DNA from: Atrina japonica
Lineage: Eukaryota; Mollusca; Bivalvia; Pterioida; Pinnidae
Direction: 5' to 3'
Length of the DNA stretch: 64,000 nucleotides
Assembly: GCA_030159075.1 (NCBI GenBank)
Contig: BROG01000961.1
Location: 124,001-188,000 of the forward strand
Shown here: positions 24,419 through 35,925 of the stretch, in pieces
How positions within the stretch are numbered: position 1 is the first letter of the stretch
How the letters are laid out: the number at the start of each line of letters is the position of its first letter
Translations under genes and position numbers: made by a program
The notes under the pieces: model-generated
What the model was told of the DNA's origin: nothing
The model's database searches: none
The model's input: the letters and a program-made list of their open reading frames with translations, nothing else

Positions 24419-24741
24419 TAGTAGTGTCCTTCAAAACATTTTCTTTTTCTTACTAATTAGATTGATATATAATTACAAAAGAGAGATATACACATGCATA
24501 CAATTCCTAATTTCCTATATATTTTGTGAAAATTGCTCCAGAAACCCAGTTGATAAATTCGACTTTGCTATTTATATATGCATACGAAACTAGACCTGAA
24601 CTTATTTTCACAAAATATATAAGAATATAAATGTTTTCATGCCTGTGTATAGCTTTTATCTGTTATTGTAGATCAAGGACAAGTGATAAAAGTAGAAAAA
24701 TAATCGAAATATGTTTTGGAAAATGAAGCTAATGCTCCTTT
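24408..24741 (-). mobile_element. TIR element, minus orientation, about 330 bp
   Basis: The outer end AGCTAATGCTCCTTTAA at 24728-24743 (inverse TTAAAGGAGCATTAGCT) is the left TIR. The other end, TATAGAGGCATTAGTAG at 24409, is continuous with the last satellite unit. The interior on the minus strand matches the flank of 20274-20556 ('ctacttttatcacttgtcct', 'atattttgtgaaaataagtt') and one diverged 46-bp unit. Confidence 0.68.
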
Positions 24742-24789
24742 AAATAGAATAGTGATGTTATTGTTTTCTCTAGAAACAATTGTTCATTT

Positions 24790-24905
24790 GTATGACGGGG
24801 GCCAGTTTTTACTGGTGGGGGAGAGAATCCGGTTACAAGATACCCGGGAAGGGTCTACCGGCCTTCCTTAAGAAGACTGGCAAACTTTTTCACGAAAATC
24901 AACTT
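24790..24905 (-). repeat. SINE family 2 fragment
   Basis: Inverse of the body ('gggggccagtttttactgg', 'agatacccgggaagggtc', 'aactttttcacgaaaatc'). Confidence 0.6.
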
Positions 24906-26125
24906 AAATCTATATACTCGAAATACGTTGATATGGTGTTAAAACAGTAAAAGAAAGGCATTGTGGAATATGATTGCGTTGAGATGCTCTCTCTCTCATT
25001 TACGACGTTAAGTCTTTTGTAAAATCCATTTATGCGATATTCAGAGTAAAATCATAATAATATTCAGCAATTAAAGCTATAATTAATTGTTCCTGCAATA
25101 TGTTATTGCCAGATGTCCGAACTTCTTAAAAAACGACACCCAAACTCGGGTCCACGACGAAAAAAATCACCGGAGAGGAACAATTAAAATGCCAAATTTC
25201 ATTTATCTTAAAAAGACATTTTAAATAAAAGTGATTTTACATGCGTGATACTAGTCAAATTTAGTGGCATTAGCATGGATGTTGGTCAAAGCATCAGTAT
25301 ACATACAGTTATCATGTAAAATATCCTGGTAGATTAAACAGTGACAACATGATACATTGGATTCTCGCTATTAAGACCATTGATATGACTTTTCCCAAGT
25401 TGTCGGATTAGAGAGGTGGCCTTTAAAGTGGGGGTTTACTTACTGAATACTTATTTAGAAACAATTACTGAATATTCACAGTCTACAATGCGAGGTTATC
25501 TCCTAATTGGGCTTTAGACGAAGTCCAATTTCTTGCTGTAAATGCTTATGGTACATCTAGCAAGTTAATATTACCGATAGTACCATTAATATTATACCAT
25601 CACAAATGGCCCTACAAGGCCTTGCGCCTGTTGTACCCACTTGTGGCCTGAAGGCAACATATTTAGGACATTTCTCTTCATTTTGATCTCATCATTTACT
25701 TCATATAGCCTTCAATATATTTCCCGTTGTAGTTTATCGACACATTAAGTTAAAATACAAGAAGTATGTATTTTTGTATAGTAAATTACTAATGTGTGCA
25801 TATCGAATTTGTTTTTTATCAATATACTTAGCTCTTACTTGAATATTTACAAAAACCTCACACAAGGGTCTTACCTTTAATTAATATTGCTCTTTTTAGG
25901 TAAATTATCATTTTTAAACATTTTAATTAGATAGATTATCCTGTGTGTGATCACATTCTTTGTTTCGCGTACACTTATATGTTTCGGTAAATAATTGAGG
26001 AGGTCAGCATGATGATATCGACTTTTGAAACAATACAAGAGATCGACAAGTTTACAAATCCATATCTTTCTGTATGGGTTTTATAAGAAACTCATCACGC
26101 GTCCTAGACGATAATGCCTTTTATG
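24906..26125. other. Intergenic, no gene recognised
   Basis: 25355-25440 holds a weak relic of the 'attctcgctattaagacc' MITE type seen at 13665. Otherwise nothing was recognised. Confidence 0.35.
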
Positions 26126-26129
26126 CACT

Positions 26130-26268
26130 AGCGACCGGTCAACAGGAGATGCTTAATCCTCCATGGCACCTGATCCCACCTTTGTATTTTCAGAGGTCCG
26201 CGTTTGTCTAATGTTTATCTGAACCCAGTATGATTCGATAATATTTTGGTACCTCTGATCTGTATATT
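26130..26268 (+). mobile_element. Reverse-transcriptase repeat, short 3' tail
   Basis: 'gcgaccggtcaacaggagatg', 'catggcacctgatcccacct', 'ttttggtacctctgat'. Diverged. Confidence 0.72.
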
Positions 26269-26336
26269 TCAAACTACATGTACCTAACCCGAATATTTCC
26301 TGGGTATACATTTTTTTCAGTTAACAGAAACATAGT

Positions 26337-26522
26337 ATGAAAGAAAAAGTAATAAGTCAAATTGTACAGGACTGTAAAAGAGAACCTTTAAAAGGGAAAC
26401 CAGAGGAAATCATCCAATTAGTATTAAAGCAATACGAAAAAAGCGACAGGACATCTGTGAAAACATTTCTATTTCAATGTCAAGTCATTGAAGATATTTC
26501 TATAGTGATCAACTGCAAATGA
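26337..26522 (+). CDS. Short ORF, unrecognised (61 aa), possible exon
   Basis: ATG-started frame rich in Lys, Glu and Gln with an alternating hydrophobic pattern (KPEEIIQLVLKQYEK), ending in TGA. A pyrimidine-rich stretch with CAG lies just upstream. I know no homologue. It may be a chance frame; retained only because its composition differs from nearby noise. Confidence 0.15.
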   Translation: MKEKVISQIVQDCKREPLKGKPEEIIQLVLKQYEKSDRTSVKTFLFQCQVIEDISIVINCK

Positions 26523-26787
26523 AGATACATACAAAAATATCCTTTGCTCAGTAGGACCTCAGCTGCACTGTTACTAAATTAATTATAAAGCAGCTTGAGG
26601 TTCATTTCGTGAGAATCAACAATCAGTATCGGTTGAGTTAAACTATTAACTAAGCGTAGGGACTGTTAGTCTCGACAGGTCTTAATTGCTCATGATTACA
26701 ATGCTGTAGCGTAAAAATGGCAGGTGTGACACCTGTCAGGTAAAATGGACACAATACACGTTTTCTGACAACCAATTAACTGCTCAA

Positions 26788-26789
<2 letters not shown>

Positions 26790-26878
<89 letters not shown>

Positions 26879-26885
26879 CGTGTGT
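26790..26885. repeat. (AT)n-(GT)n microsatellite
   Basis: About 40 bp of AT then about 55 bp of GT. Confidence 0.97.
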
Positions 26886-26923
26886 GATCTTGCAATTTGT
26901 ATGTGATTTGCTATCTAACTCAC

Positions 26924-27033
26924 CTTTCTCGCTTTGAATCTATTCCTTGTCCAGTCCACCAAATTACAGAGGATACCAATGACAGGATAAATAAAGCACT
27001 GAGTAAGAGATACAGCGATGTCCTCATCTTCAT
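26924..27033 (-). CDS. Candidate first exon: signal-anchor peptide with canonical donor
   Basis: On the minus strand an ATG at 27033 (second in-frame ATG at 27027) opens 36 codons plus 2 nt, then the donor AAAG|GTGAGT. The peptide has a basic start MKMR, a hydrophobic span of about 20 residues (LYLLLSALFILSLVSSVIWW) and a polar stem, the topology of type II Golgi enzymes. The phase (2 nt left over) fits the sulfotransferase frame if its exon begins at the TTTTTAAAAG acceptor (11440), giving a 15.5-kb intron. It does not fit the stronger-looking TTTCAG just inside. Linkage is inference; it may belong to another gene. Confidence 0.4.
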
Positions 27034-27039
27034 CTTGTT

Positions 27040-27590
27040 GACAAGTAATATTGCACTCTTTGAAAATTTTAAACAATCAAATATTACTTATATATAGAAA
27101 CATGACGCACAATATTTCAAGCAAAAACAAAAACACAGATGATGTTTCTTTCTAATGTATGGGCCGTGTTACAAAATGCTCCTGTTTATCTATAATATAT
27201 TAATCATCAATTGATTTCGCTTTCAAGAACAGCGCTCTTATCAAACATTTAACTAATTTTACTCCTCATATCCTTCACGCTCTTTAATCCATCTTCTGAG
27301 TTTAAATATATTAAATTCGTGTCAATGATAACCGTGAAATCATTTTCTTGTTCCAAGATATTGACTTAACATAAAGTTTAACGATTATCCGCGCTCTACC
27401 CTTCAGTATGACTTCTTACTCGACCCTTATAAATGTGTAAAACTGATATACCGTCCACGAACTGTTAAATATTCACGGTAATCAAACTGCTACGAGTAAT
27501 TCACATGAGGCACTGTATATAGAACACCGTTCCGAATGTGTTATGATAGAGATCATGCTAGTGTGCTTGTTAGTAGTTAAGTTAGTTATA
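27040..27590. other. No feature recognised (possible promoter side of the 27033 exon)
   Basis: If the exon at 26924-27033 is real, its 5'UTR and promoter would lie here. No TATA or initiator could be chosen among the AT-rich sequence. Confidence 0.25.
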
Positions 27591-27592
27591 CA

Positions 27593-27644
27593 TTATATAT
27601 ATATATATATATATATCATGGCTGTGGATTTGCGTGTTTTCTGA

Positions 27645-27729
<85 letters not shown>

Positions 27730-27740
27730 ATATATATATT
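27593..27740. repeat. (TA)n microsatellite
   Basis: Long TA tracts interrupted at about 27616-27650. Confidence 0.95.
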
Positions 27741-27762
27741 TGTATATACTTCTTTTTATATT

Positions 27763-28599
<837 letters not shown>

Positions 28600-28750
28600 C
28601 AGGTCAATTTTTTAAGTCCGTTTCATGCGACATCTCGTTATATCTATATCGTTAAATGCTAAATTGAATAGTAAATGCAAGAGGAATATAAATATTCTCG
28701 TTATACTAGTAAACGGAATCTGTTTAAAGGCGATCTCTTTATAAGTAGAC

Positions 28751-28898
28751 CGGGTGTTACCGGTCGACAGGGGATGCTTACTCCTCCATGGCACCTGATT
28801 CCACCTCTTGGTTTCGAGATCCGTGTTTGTCTATTTTTGCCGGATTTGTATCGGTGTCCTAGACATCCTTAAGATTTATACTTTGGTATCTGAGATGT
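28751..28898 (+). mobile_element. Reverse-transcriptase repeat, 3' tail in the palindrome spacer
   Basis: 'gggtgttaccggtcgacagg' to 'ctttggtatctgagatgtta', ending in a CA microsatellite. Its wording differs from that of the palindrome arms, so it is a separate insertion. Confidence 0.8.
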
Positions 28899-28901
<3 letters not shown>

Positions 28902-28966
<65 letters not shown>

Positions 28967-28975
28967 TATACATAT

Positions 28976-29030
<55 letters not shown>
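28902..29030. repeat. (CA)n-(TA)n microsatellite
   Basis: Pure tracts directly after the RT tail. Confidence 0.97.
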
Positions 29031-29032
<2 letters not shown>

Positions 29033-29182
29033 CTCTACTTATAAAGAGATCGCCTTTAAATAGATTCCGTTTACTAGTATAACGAGAATATTTATATTCC
29101 TCTTGCATTTACTATTCAATTTAGTATTTAACGATATAGATATAACGAGATGTCGCATTAAAAGGACTTAAAAAAGTGTCCT

Positions 29183-29563
29183 GATAATATAAAAATCTCA
29201 GATACCAAAGTATAAATCTTTAGGATGTCCAGGATATAGGTACAAATCTGGTAAAAAATGGGCAAACACGGACCTCTGGAAATCCAGATTTTGGATCAGG
29301 TGCCATGGAAGAGTAAGCATCCCCTGTCGACCTGTCACACCCGCCGTGAGTCCACAGTCAAATTAAAATGAAATACGTGAGGAACGAATCCACGTCAAAA
29401 TTGGTACAGACGTCTCAACAACCGTCATCGAAGAGGTAACTCAACCTTTCACTTAGTGAAACAGAGTAATCGCAGACAAGACTAATATACCGACCGTAAA
29501 ATTTGTGAGTAGTTTTCCACTTTATATGAAATGTTCATATATTGAACACTCCCTGGCATAAGT
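29183..29563 (-). mobile_element. Reverse-transcriptase repeat, minus-strand arm copy
   Basis: Inverse tail starting 'ataatataaaaatctcagat' and running to 'gttcatatattgaacactcc'. Right arm of the palindrome. Confidence 0.85.
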
Positions 29564-29569
29564 TTCAAC

Positions 29570-29749
29570 AGGTTGTTTTATTGCTGTTGAACGAGGTGTT
29601 TTACAAACAAGACGTACGCTATCTATCTATTGTTTTTTAAACTGTATGTATATTTTCTTTAAACGAAACGAAACGTATAACGAATTCCGGCTATAAAAAG
29701 ATATAAATCTTTCTCCCTACCATTTCGTTATATCGGCTAGTAGAATTGA

Positions 29750-29829
<80 letters not shown>

Positions 29830-30027
29830 GAAATACTATATATGTAATATATATATATGATATTGAAATTTTTTCAGTAATATACAAGAGTGGAAAACTA
29901 CTTAGATTGTGAATGTGTAATACAATATATTGGTTTTATGATTATTGAAATTTTTCAGTAATATACAAGAGTGGAACGTTAAATCTGGGGTGTCGGGAGT
30001 TGCGCTTGGGGTGTCGGGAGTTGCGCT
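29570..30027. other. No gene; (TA)n at 29755-29820 and two short direct repeats
   Basis: TTTTTCAGTAATATACAAG occurs twice (about 29870 and 29950), and GGGGTGTCGGGAGTTGCGCT twice (about 29987-30030). The rest is AT-rich. Confidence 0.6.
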
Positions 30028-30146
30028 TGGTGTCAGCGATCCGAATATTTTACAGTCGGTGTAGTAAACTCGTTTGTAGTTGAAATGTTGGGTTGCCTGT
30101 TCGAAGGCGGTTGTGGGGTCGGCTGTGCCCATTGTGGCGAGGATTT
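30028..30146 (+). repeat. Reverse-transcriptase repeat, diverged internal fragment
   Basis: 'gatccgaatattttacagtc', 'gaaatgttgggttgcctgtt', 'gtggcgaggatttgtta' match the region just after the RT coding end. It fuses directly to the 5' end of the next copy. Confidence 0.65.
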
Positions 30147-30869
30147 GTTACTACATTTAGATATATCGATGGCGTTTTGTCAATTAATAATGACAATTTT
30201 CATACATATGTCAATGCGATATATCCCAGCGAACTAGAAATTAAAAATACAACAGAATCAAGCACACACGCTTCATACTTAGACATTTTACTAAATATAG
30301 ACACAGACGGGAAATTAGCATCTAAGCTATACGACAAACGCGACGATTTCGGCTTTCCCATCGTAAATTTTCCACATTTAAGTAGTAATATCCCTCAGTC
30401 ACCCGCATATGGAGTTTATATTTCACAAATGATCCGATATGCCAGGGCTTGTACAACATATGAAGATTTCATATACAGAGGTAAACTACTCACTGACAAA
30501 TTATTGACACAGGGATATCGAAAACCGCGTTTAATGTCAACGTTCCGCAAGTTTTACGGTCGGTATAAATAGTCTTGTTTGCGACTACTCTGTTTCACTA
30601 AGTGAAATGTTGAGTTGCCTTTTCGTTGGTGGTTGTTGAGACGTCTGTACCAATTGTGACGAGGATACACTCCTCACGTGTTTCATTGGACTTGACTGTG
30701 GACTCACGGCGGGTGTGACCGGTCGACAGGGGATGCTTACTCCTCCATGGCACCTGATCCCACCTCCTGGTTTCCAGGGGTCCGTGTTTGTCCATTTTTA
30801 CCGGATTTGTATCTATGTCCTGGACATTCTATTGATTTATACTTTGGTATCTGAATTTTTTTATATTAT
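30147..30869 (+). pseudogene. Reverse-transcriptase repeat, longest open RT C-terminus
   Basis: The frame is open to 30572 and encodes the end of the RT palm and thumb: RYIDGVLSINN (the motif C position, where family RTs have YxDD; the second Asp is Gly here), then LYDKRDDFGFPIVNFPHLSS, PAYGVYISQMIRYARAC and LMSTFRKFYGRYK. The standard tail follows. The upstream RT domain and any endonuclease are missing, so it cannot act alone. The class (Penelope-like or another non-LTR type) cannot be fixed by eye. Confidence 0.85.
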
Positions 30870-30871
30870 TT

Positions 30872-31046
30872 TGTGTGAGTTCGCTGTTGGCTTGCGGCCA
30901 GTGTGGTCGGTCGGCGATACTTGCTCCTGCATGACACTTGATCCCACCTCTGGATTTCCAGAATGTTTGTCCAATGTTCACCAGATTTGTATATTTTATC
31001 CTGGATACCCTGAAGATAAATACTTTGGGACCTAATTTTTATATAT
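30872..31046 (+). mobile_element. Reverse-transcriptase repeat, diverged 3' tail, head-to-tail
   Basis: 'gtgtggtcggtcggcgatac', 'catgacacttgatcccacct', 'aaatactttgggacct'. It directly abuts the previous copy. Confidence 0.75.
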
Positions 31047-31640
31047 ACATGCTTTCGGTATTGAATAGTTAAAGGACATCGGCGACCGGTATACCTTTGA
31101 TAATATGTATGTACATAATCATGAATGTCCAATATCACCACTTGCTTGTTTGTTTTAAAATCGTAAATTGATGTTATCAGGAATATGTATGCAAAGGGGA
31201 GCGAATGAAATAAATTCACCGCGAAATATAGTGTTTTACTATATTGTCAAGTGTCTGACAGTGATGTGACTACGTCAACCACTGCACTTTAGTAAGGAAT
31301 TCAAATGCAACGAATATCAGAAAACGTTACGTCTCAATATAACCATTGGCTATCAATTTCTATTTGCAAAAAAATGTTTATTCTATAAGAGGTTACACTA
31401 TAGAATTTACAGAGATGTATCATACTGTGTCGATAGTTCTAAAATCATGGAGGAAAACTCGGGGTATACTGTTCCTAGGCTTCTTGGCTTCCCGAATGAC
31501 GAATGTGGATTCTGTAGTTACTGCGCACGCATGTAATGTCTATGTTATGTAAATCATAACATGCGCACGTACTTACTAAGTATTTTGTGAACACACAGTA
31601 CCTATTGCGTGTCTCAGTTTCTAGACTTGTTCCTTGTACT
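31047..31640. other. Intergenic, no feature recognised
   Basis: A 68-codon frame at 31346 has no recognisable signature. Confidence 0.3.
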
Positions 31641-31651
31641 TCCTGTCTTAC

Positions 31652-31730
31652 CTGTAATTGATTTCACCACCACACTTTCTGTAACTTGAATTAGACTGAC
31701 AATGTCGATCAAAAGAAGAAACACTGGCAT
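31652..31730 (-). CDS. Possible first exon: signal-peptide-like, canonical donor
   Basis: Minus-strand ATG at 31730 gives 26 codons (MPVFLLLIDIVSLIQVTES..) plus 1 nt, then the donor ACAG|GTAAGA. The hydrophobic start looks like a secretory signal. Its phase would also fit the CAAACAG acceptor inside the sulfotransferase exon, so it competes with 26924-27033 as an upstream exon; it could equally be chance. Confidence 0.2.
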
Positions 31731-31818
31731 CGGGAATGAATTTCTGTTTGTTTCAAGTAAATCGTTGAAAAATAACAATACTTTTCCTCTGAAATGTTTA
31801 GTAAACAACAAGCATGAA

Positions 31819-32068
31819 TTTGAATTTTGAATCTTGTTTTACGCATCACTCAACAATATGTCAGTTATATGATGGCGGCCAGGTTTTCATGGAGGAGGAA
31901 AGAACATAGTTATTATGTAACCCCCGGAACAGACCACGACCTTCCTACTTGCAAACTTTATCACAAAGATCAACTGAGGTTCCAGCGGGATCGAACCTGC
32001 GCTGACCAAAAGTGAGAGACTTCATGGTTTAAAGCTCATGCTCTTACCACTTGGACACCGTTCCCTTC
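31819..32068 (-). mobile_element. SINE family 2, minus strand, with 15-bp TSD
   Basis: The inverse body ('atgatggcggccaggtttt', 'ggttccagcgggatcgaacc') and head ('ctcttaccacttggacacc') are flanked by the perfect duplication AACAACAAGCATGAA (31804-31818 and 32069-32083). Confidence 0.9.
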
Positions 32069-32163
32069 AACAACAAGCATGAAATTTATTAACAATACCA
32101 AAGTTACAGTTGTACACAGCGTACAAACACAGACTCAAACAAAGGCTGATGACGATCGTATGT

Positions 32164-32290
32164 CAATATAAAAATATCAGATACCAAAGCATAAATGTAT
32201 AAGATGCCCAGGAGAATCTGGTACAAAAATGGACAAGCACGGACATCTGGAGGTGAGATCAGGTGCCATGGAGGAGTACGTGATGCTCTA
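32164..32290 (-). mobile_element. Reverse-transcriptase repeat, short minus-strand tail
   Basis: 'aatatcagataccaaagcat', 'gagatcaggtgccatggagg'. Confidence 0.75.
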
Positions 32291-32340
32291 ACAATTCTGC
32301 CACGGAGGACCCCTCATAAATCGAAATATGTTGTAACATA

Positions 32341-32637
32341 AAATATGTTGCCAAATCCGCCTGAGAGTACCGTAAAATGAATATCTTAACTATCACAGCG
32401 TTGGAAGTTTAGAATTTAAATGGTGGTATATGATCGAAATATGTTGCCAAATCCGCCTGGGAGTACTGTAAAAATGAATATCTTAACTATCACAGCGTTG
32501 GAAGTTTAGAATTTAAATGGTGGTATATGATCGAAATATGTTGCCAAATCCGCCTGGGAGTACTGTAAAAATGAATATCTTAACTACCACAGCGTTGGAG
32601 GTTTAGAATTTAAATGGTGGTATATGATCGAAATATT
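32341..32637. repeat. 97-bp tandem repeat, three copies
   Basis: The unit contains ATGTTGCCAAATCCGCCTG, CACAGCGTTGGAAGTTTAG and TGGTGGTATATGATCGAAAT. Unit starts at 32431, 32528 and 32625 give an exact 97-bp period, and the copies are nearly identical. Confidence 0.95.
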
Positions 32638-32639
32638 AC

Positions 32640-33340
32640 TTTAGTATAAAATAATCGGTTGGTACTGAAATACCAGGCACTGGCTTTATGTATACCCTCG
32701 GGAACTGAGACGATCCACAAACAGTGGCAACGACCCAGAACATGCACCTTTAGCAGTCCGTGTGACTAAACAATTACTTAAAGCTCCTTTCGAATCTTCC
32801 TGAAAAATACAAATCGGTCTTAATACATTATATTAAGGTAATTACAAGGTTGAATAATGTTGCAATTTAGTCCACAACAAGGAAATTGTAGAACCTATAA
32901 TTGAACGAATCGCCTCTTATCTGCATACGACACAAGCATTATATATAATTGTATTGGCACTTTACTTGGAAATTTTGCCTTCATTTCCGGTGTTTACCGA
33001 TCGATTTACAATACAAGGTGATACATTGTGGTCACAATAAGCACATGGCACCATATGCAATCATTAGAATAAATACTTTATTATTCATCATATATAATCA
33101 ACAGATAAAATCATTAATTGAAAATGAATGAGACCAAGGTTTGTATGCTTTATGGCGTCCTTGGGTACGTGATATTCTTAAAGGACGTTTAAATGTTTAA
33201 TTTCCGGAATTTGATTTGCAGATTATAGTTCAATTTACAACTTCCCATGAGAACTTCCAGTCATGGTTGCTCAGTTGCTACAGCATTCATTTTGATAGTT
33301 ACACCGTCACACCTGTTTTGATACTTGGAACGTTTTGATA
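32640..33340. other. Intergenic, no feature recognised
   Basis: Nothing supported. Confidence 0.3.
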
Positions 33341-33344
33341 GGGT

Positions 33345-33560
33345 ATAGGTCTACCAAGATAAACTGCCATATTTTTTTACAAACAGAACGAGTCTAAATT
33401 TATTCGCAACAGTAGAGTTAAAAAAAAAAGCCAAAAAAGTATGAGCTGCGGTAATGCATGGGCGTAGAGCGAGGTCAAAGGCTTCACCTGTACAATGGAA
33501 ATTAGTATTTGATTTGGGTTTTTGACAGAATCTACTTTTAGACTGGTAGTTGACTTATAG
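33345..33560 (+). repeat. Dispersed repeat D3, copy 1
   Basis: Blocks 'aggtctaccaagataaactg', 'caaacagaacgagtctaaat', 'ggtaatgcatgggcgtagag' and 'cacctgtacaatggaaatta' recur at 47270-47475 (+) and 47978-48205 (-). Confidence 0.65.
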
Positions 33561-33974
33561 TATACGCTCGTCATATGTACCTGGAAGATATCACTATAAT
33601 TAAAAGAAAATCGGGTTTCATATTTACTGGTGATGATTCAGTACAATTATAAGTACTGAACAATAGAATAAAGGGTCCTTTTTTAGCTTATGTCATGCCA
33701 TCGGCCGGCATCGTCGGTGAAAAAAAAAACTAGAATCTGGGCTATATCTTTTGAAATAGAAAGAGTAGAACTTAAGAATATTTCACATGTGCAATCTTTA
33801 TGGTGAGCTATTCCAGATGGCACCATTATCGTTGACCTCATTGCCTAAATAGTGTCATTTGATCTACTCCATGAAATCAGTCAGCCATACATTTCTTTCA
33901 CGAGCTACGTTGTCCGCTAACATCTCTTTTTTAGGTTTAATGTTAACGCCATGTCAATGATATTGATGTTTTAG

Positions 33975-34112
33975 CTTCTTTCGACTAAATGAGAAGTTAC
34001 CTGTTCGAAGGCGATTGTTGAGACGTCTGTATCTAATGTAACGAAGATTTATTCCTCACTTATTGATTTGAATTTGTCTGTCAACTAACGGCGGGTATGA
34101 CCGGTCAACAAT
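33975..34112 (+). repeat. Reverse-transcriptase repeat, fragment lacking its 3' end
   Basis: 'gcgattgttgagacgtctgt' to 'gggtatgaccggtcaaca', then it stops inside the tail. Unlike the other copies it lacks the 3' end, so it was broken after insertion. Confidence 0.65.
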
Positions 34113-34860
34113 AAATTTCATAAACATAATACCAAAGTTATAGTTATATAATTGATTAATAATTTATTTTTAGTTATTAATTAGTTATCATTAACAAAAT
34201 AAAATATCACTATCATTTAATATCATCATCATTCTATGCACATTTCATACAAACTGCTTTTATATCATTTTTTCCGGGTGGAAATGTTCAACAACCAGAC
34301 TACTGACACCAACATCAGAGCCAGCGAGAGACATTAATATAAGTTGACGTAACTTGTTTGGCAATCGTTGTAAATATCACAAATTTTAAAGTTTACGAAA
34401 TTTAATATAAGTAGTCAACATTACATTTAGTGGGTTACTTATGTATAGAATACAATAAACTTTGGTGGGATGAAATAAGTTTGAAACACGAGTCAAATTA
34501 TGGCACCTTACATTTCGCTGGAAACAGTCAAACTTGTTTATAAAGACCACTCAAGGGACAGGCAAAAGTATACGTTTTAGACAGGTAACCTTTATATAGC
34601 GGTTTATTCATTATGAAAATGTTTACAAAGATTATGTTCTTTGGTCTTCATAGACAGGTGCCCTTTATACAGAGCTGGCCTTAAATGCAAATTTAGCTGT
34701 ATATGTAAACAAATTCTTGTCGGGACGTAAAACAACTACATGAAATACATCAATTTAATAAACAAATTAATTATCAAAGAAAGTTTTACAAATACAGATA
34801 CCAAAGAATTAATCGTTAGTAAGTTCAGGAGCAAGTCGATTATCAAACAAAGTGTAAATT
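34113..34860. other. Intergenic with a TIR-less MITE relic and an RT-tail scrap
   Basis: 34525-34700 repeats 'acaggtaacctttatatagcg' and 'acaggtgccctttatacagag', MITE-like wording also seen near 62760-62900. 34795-34840 is a minus-strand scrap of the RT tail. Confidence 0.35.
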
Positions 34861-34861
34861 A

Positions 34862-35160
34862 AAATGTATACAAATACAGATACCAAAGTATAAATCGTAA
34901 GTAGGTTCATGAGACAATGTACAAATCTAGTGAACATTTAGACAATCACGAACCTCTGAAAATACAGAGGTGGGATCAGGTGTCATGGGGGAGTAAGCAT
35001 CTCCTGTTGACCGGTCACACCCGCCGAGAATCCACTGTCAAATTCAAAAGAAATAAGAAAGGAATAAATCCTCGTCAAATTTTGTACAGACGACTCAAAA
35101 TTGGTATAAATGTCTAGAACCGCTTTCCAACAATTAACTTAAGATTCCAATTAGTGCAAC
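34862..35160 (-). mobile_element. Reverse-transcriptase repeat, minus-strand 3' fragment
   Basis: 'acagataccaaagtataaat', 'gaggtgggatcaggtgtcat', 'ttgaccggtcacacccgccg', continuing into 'gaaccgctttccaacaatta'. Confidence 0.82.
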
Positions 35161-35807
35161 AGGATCATAAAACCGGCATTAAAATTTAGGAAATTGTGAC
35201 CTAGAATAATTTCAATTGACCGAAGTTTCTAAAGATAGTACAATAAGTGATATTATCGGTAAAATATAGAACATTCTTATTTCAGCATTATCATAAATTT
35301 TAAGACAAGATTTATACCAAAAAAGTTTTGAATACATATTACAACGTGCGATGCCGTAAACATTACATTCTGATATTTTGTAAAGTAATGGTTAAAGCTA
35401 TGGCAAATATCGAGACGTATTATAAGTAATTCATTGTGACTAGACAGTACAACTTAATTATAAGTGAACTCATACGTCATTCTCCGATATGTTATTGAAT
35501 AAACATAGATATGGAAGCCATATGAACAGCACTCGTACACATATATCGTGCAAGTATATCGCCTTTCTAAAATCTTATCCTCAGTTACGACATGCGGGCA
35601 TATATACATGTATATATACATGTGTATCAGATTCCAGCCCGTGCAGTAATTGCCCAACTATAAACCGTTTAGTTATTATATTGTTTCCAATCTGTGGAGC
35701 CATGTTCACGGTACGACATAATAACCAAATTATCAGTATATTTTAAATTTCTTGTATGTACTATGTAGTATGTAGTAGTAGTAGTAGTTGCTGTATTAGA
35801 GGTAGTA

Positions 35808-35925
35808 CACATCGACCTCTGGAAATCCAGATGTGGGATCAGGTGCCATGGGGGGTAAGCATCCCCTACTGACTGGTCACACTTGCCGCGAGTCCACAGT
35901 CAAGTGAGGAATAAATCTTCATGGT
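35808..35925 (-). mobile_element. Reverse-transcriptase repeat, minus-strand tail piece
   Basis: 'cgacctctggaaatccagat', 'ggatcaggtgccatgggggg', 'gccgcgagtccacagtcaag'. The extreme 3' end is missing; a TAG-repeat (35768-35790) sits in its place. Confidence 0.75.
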
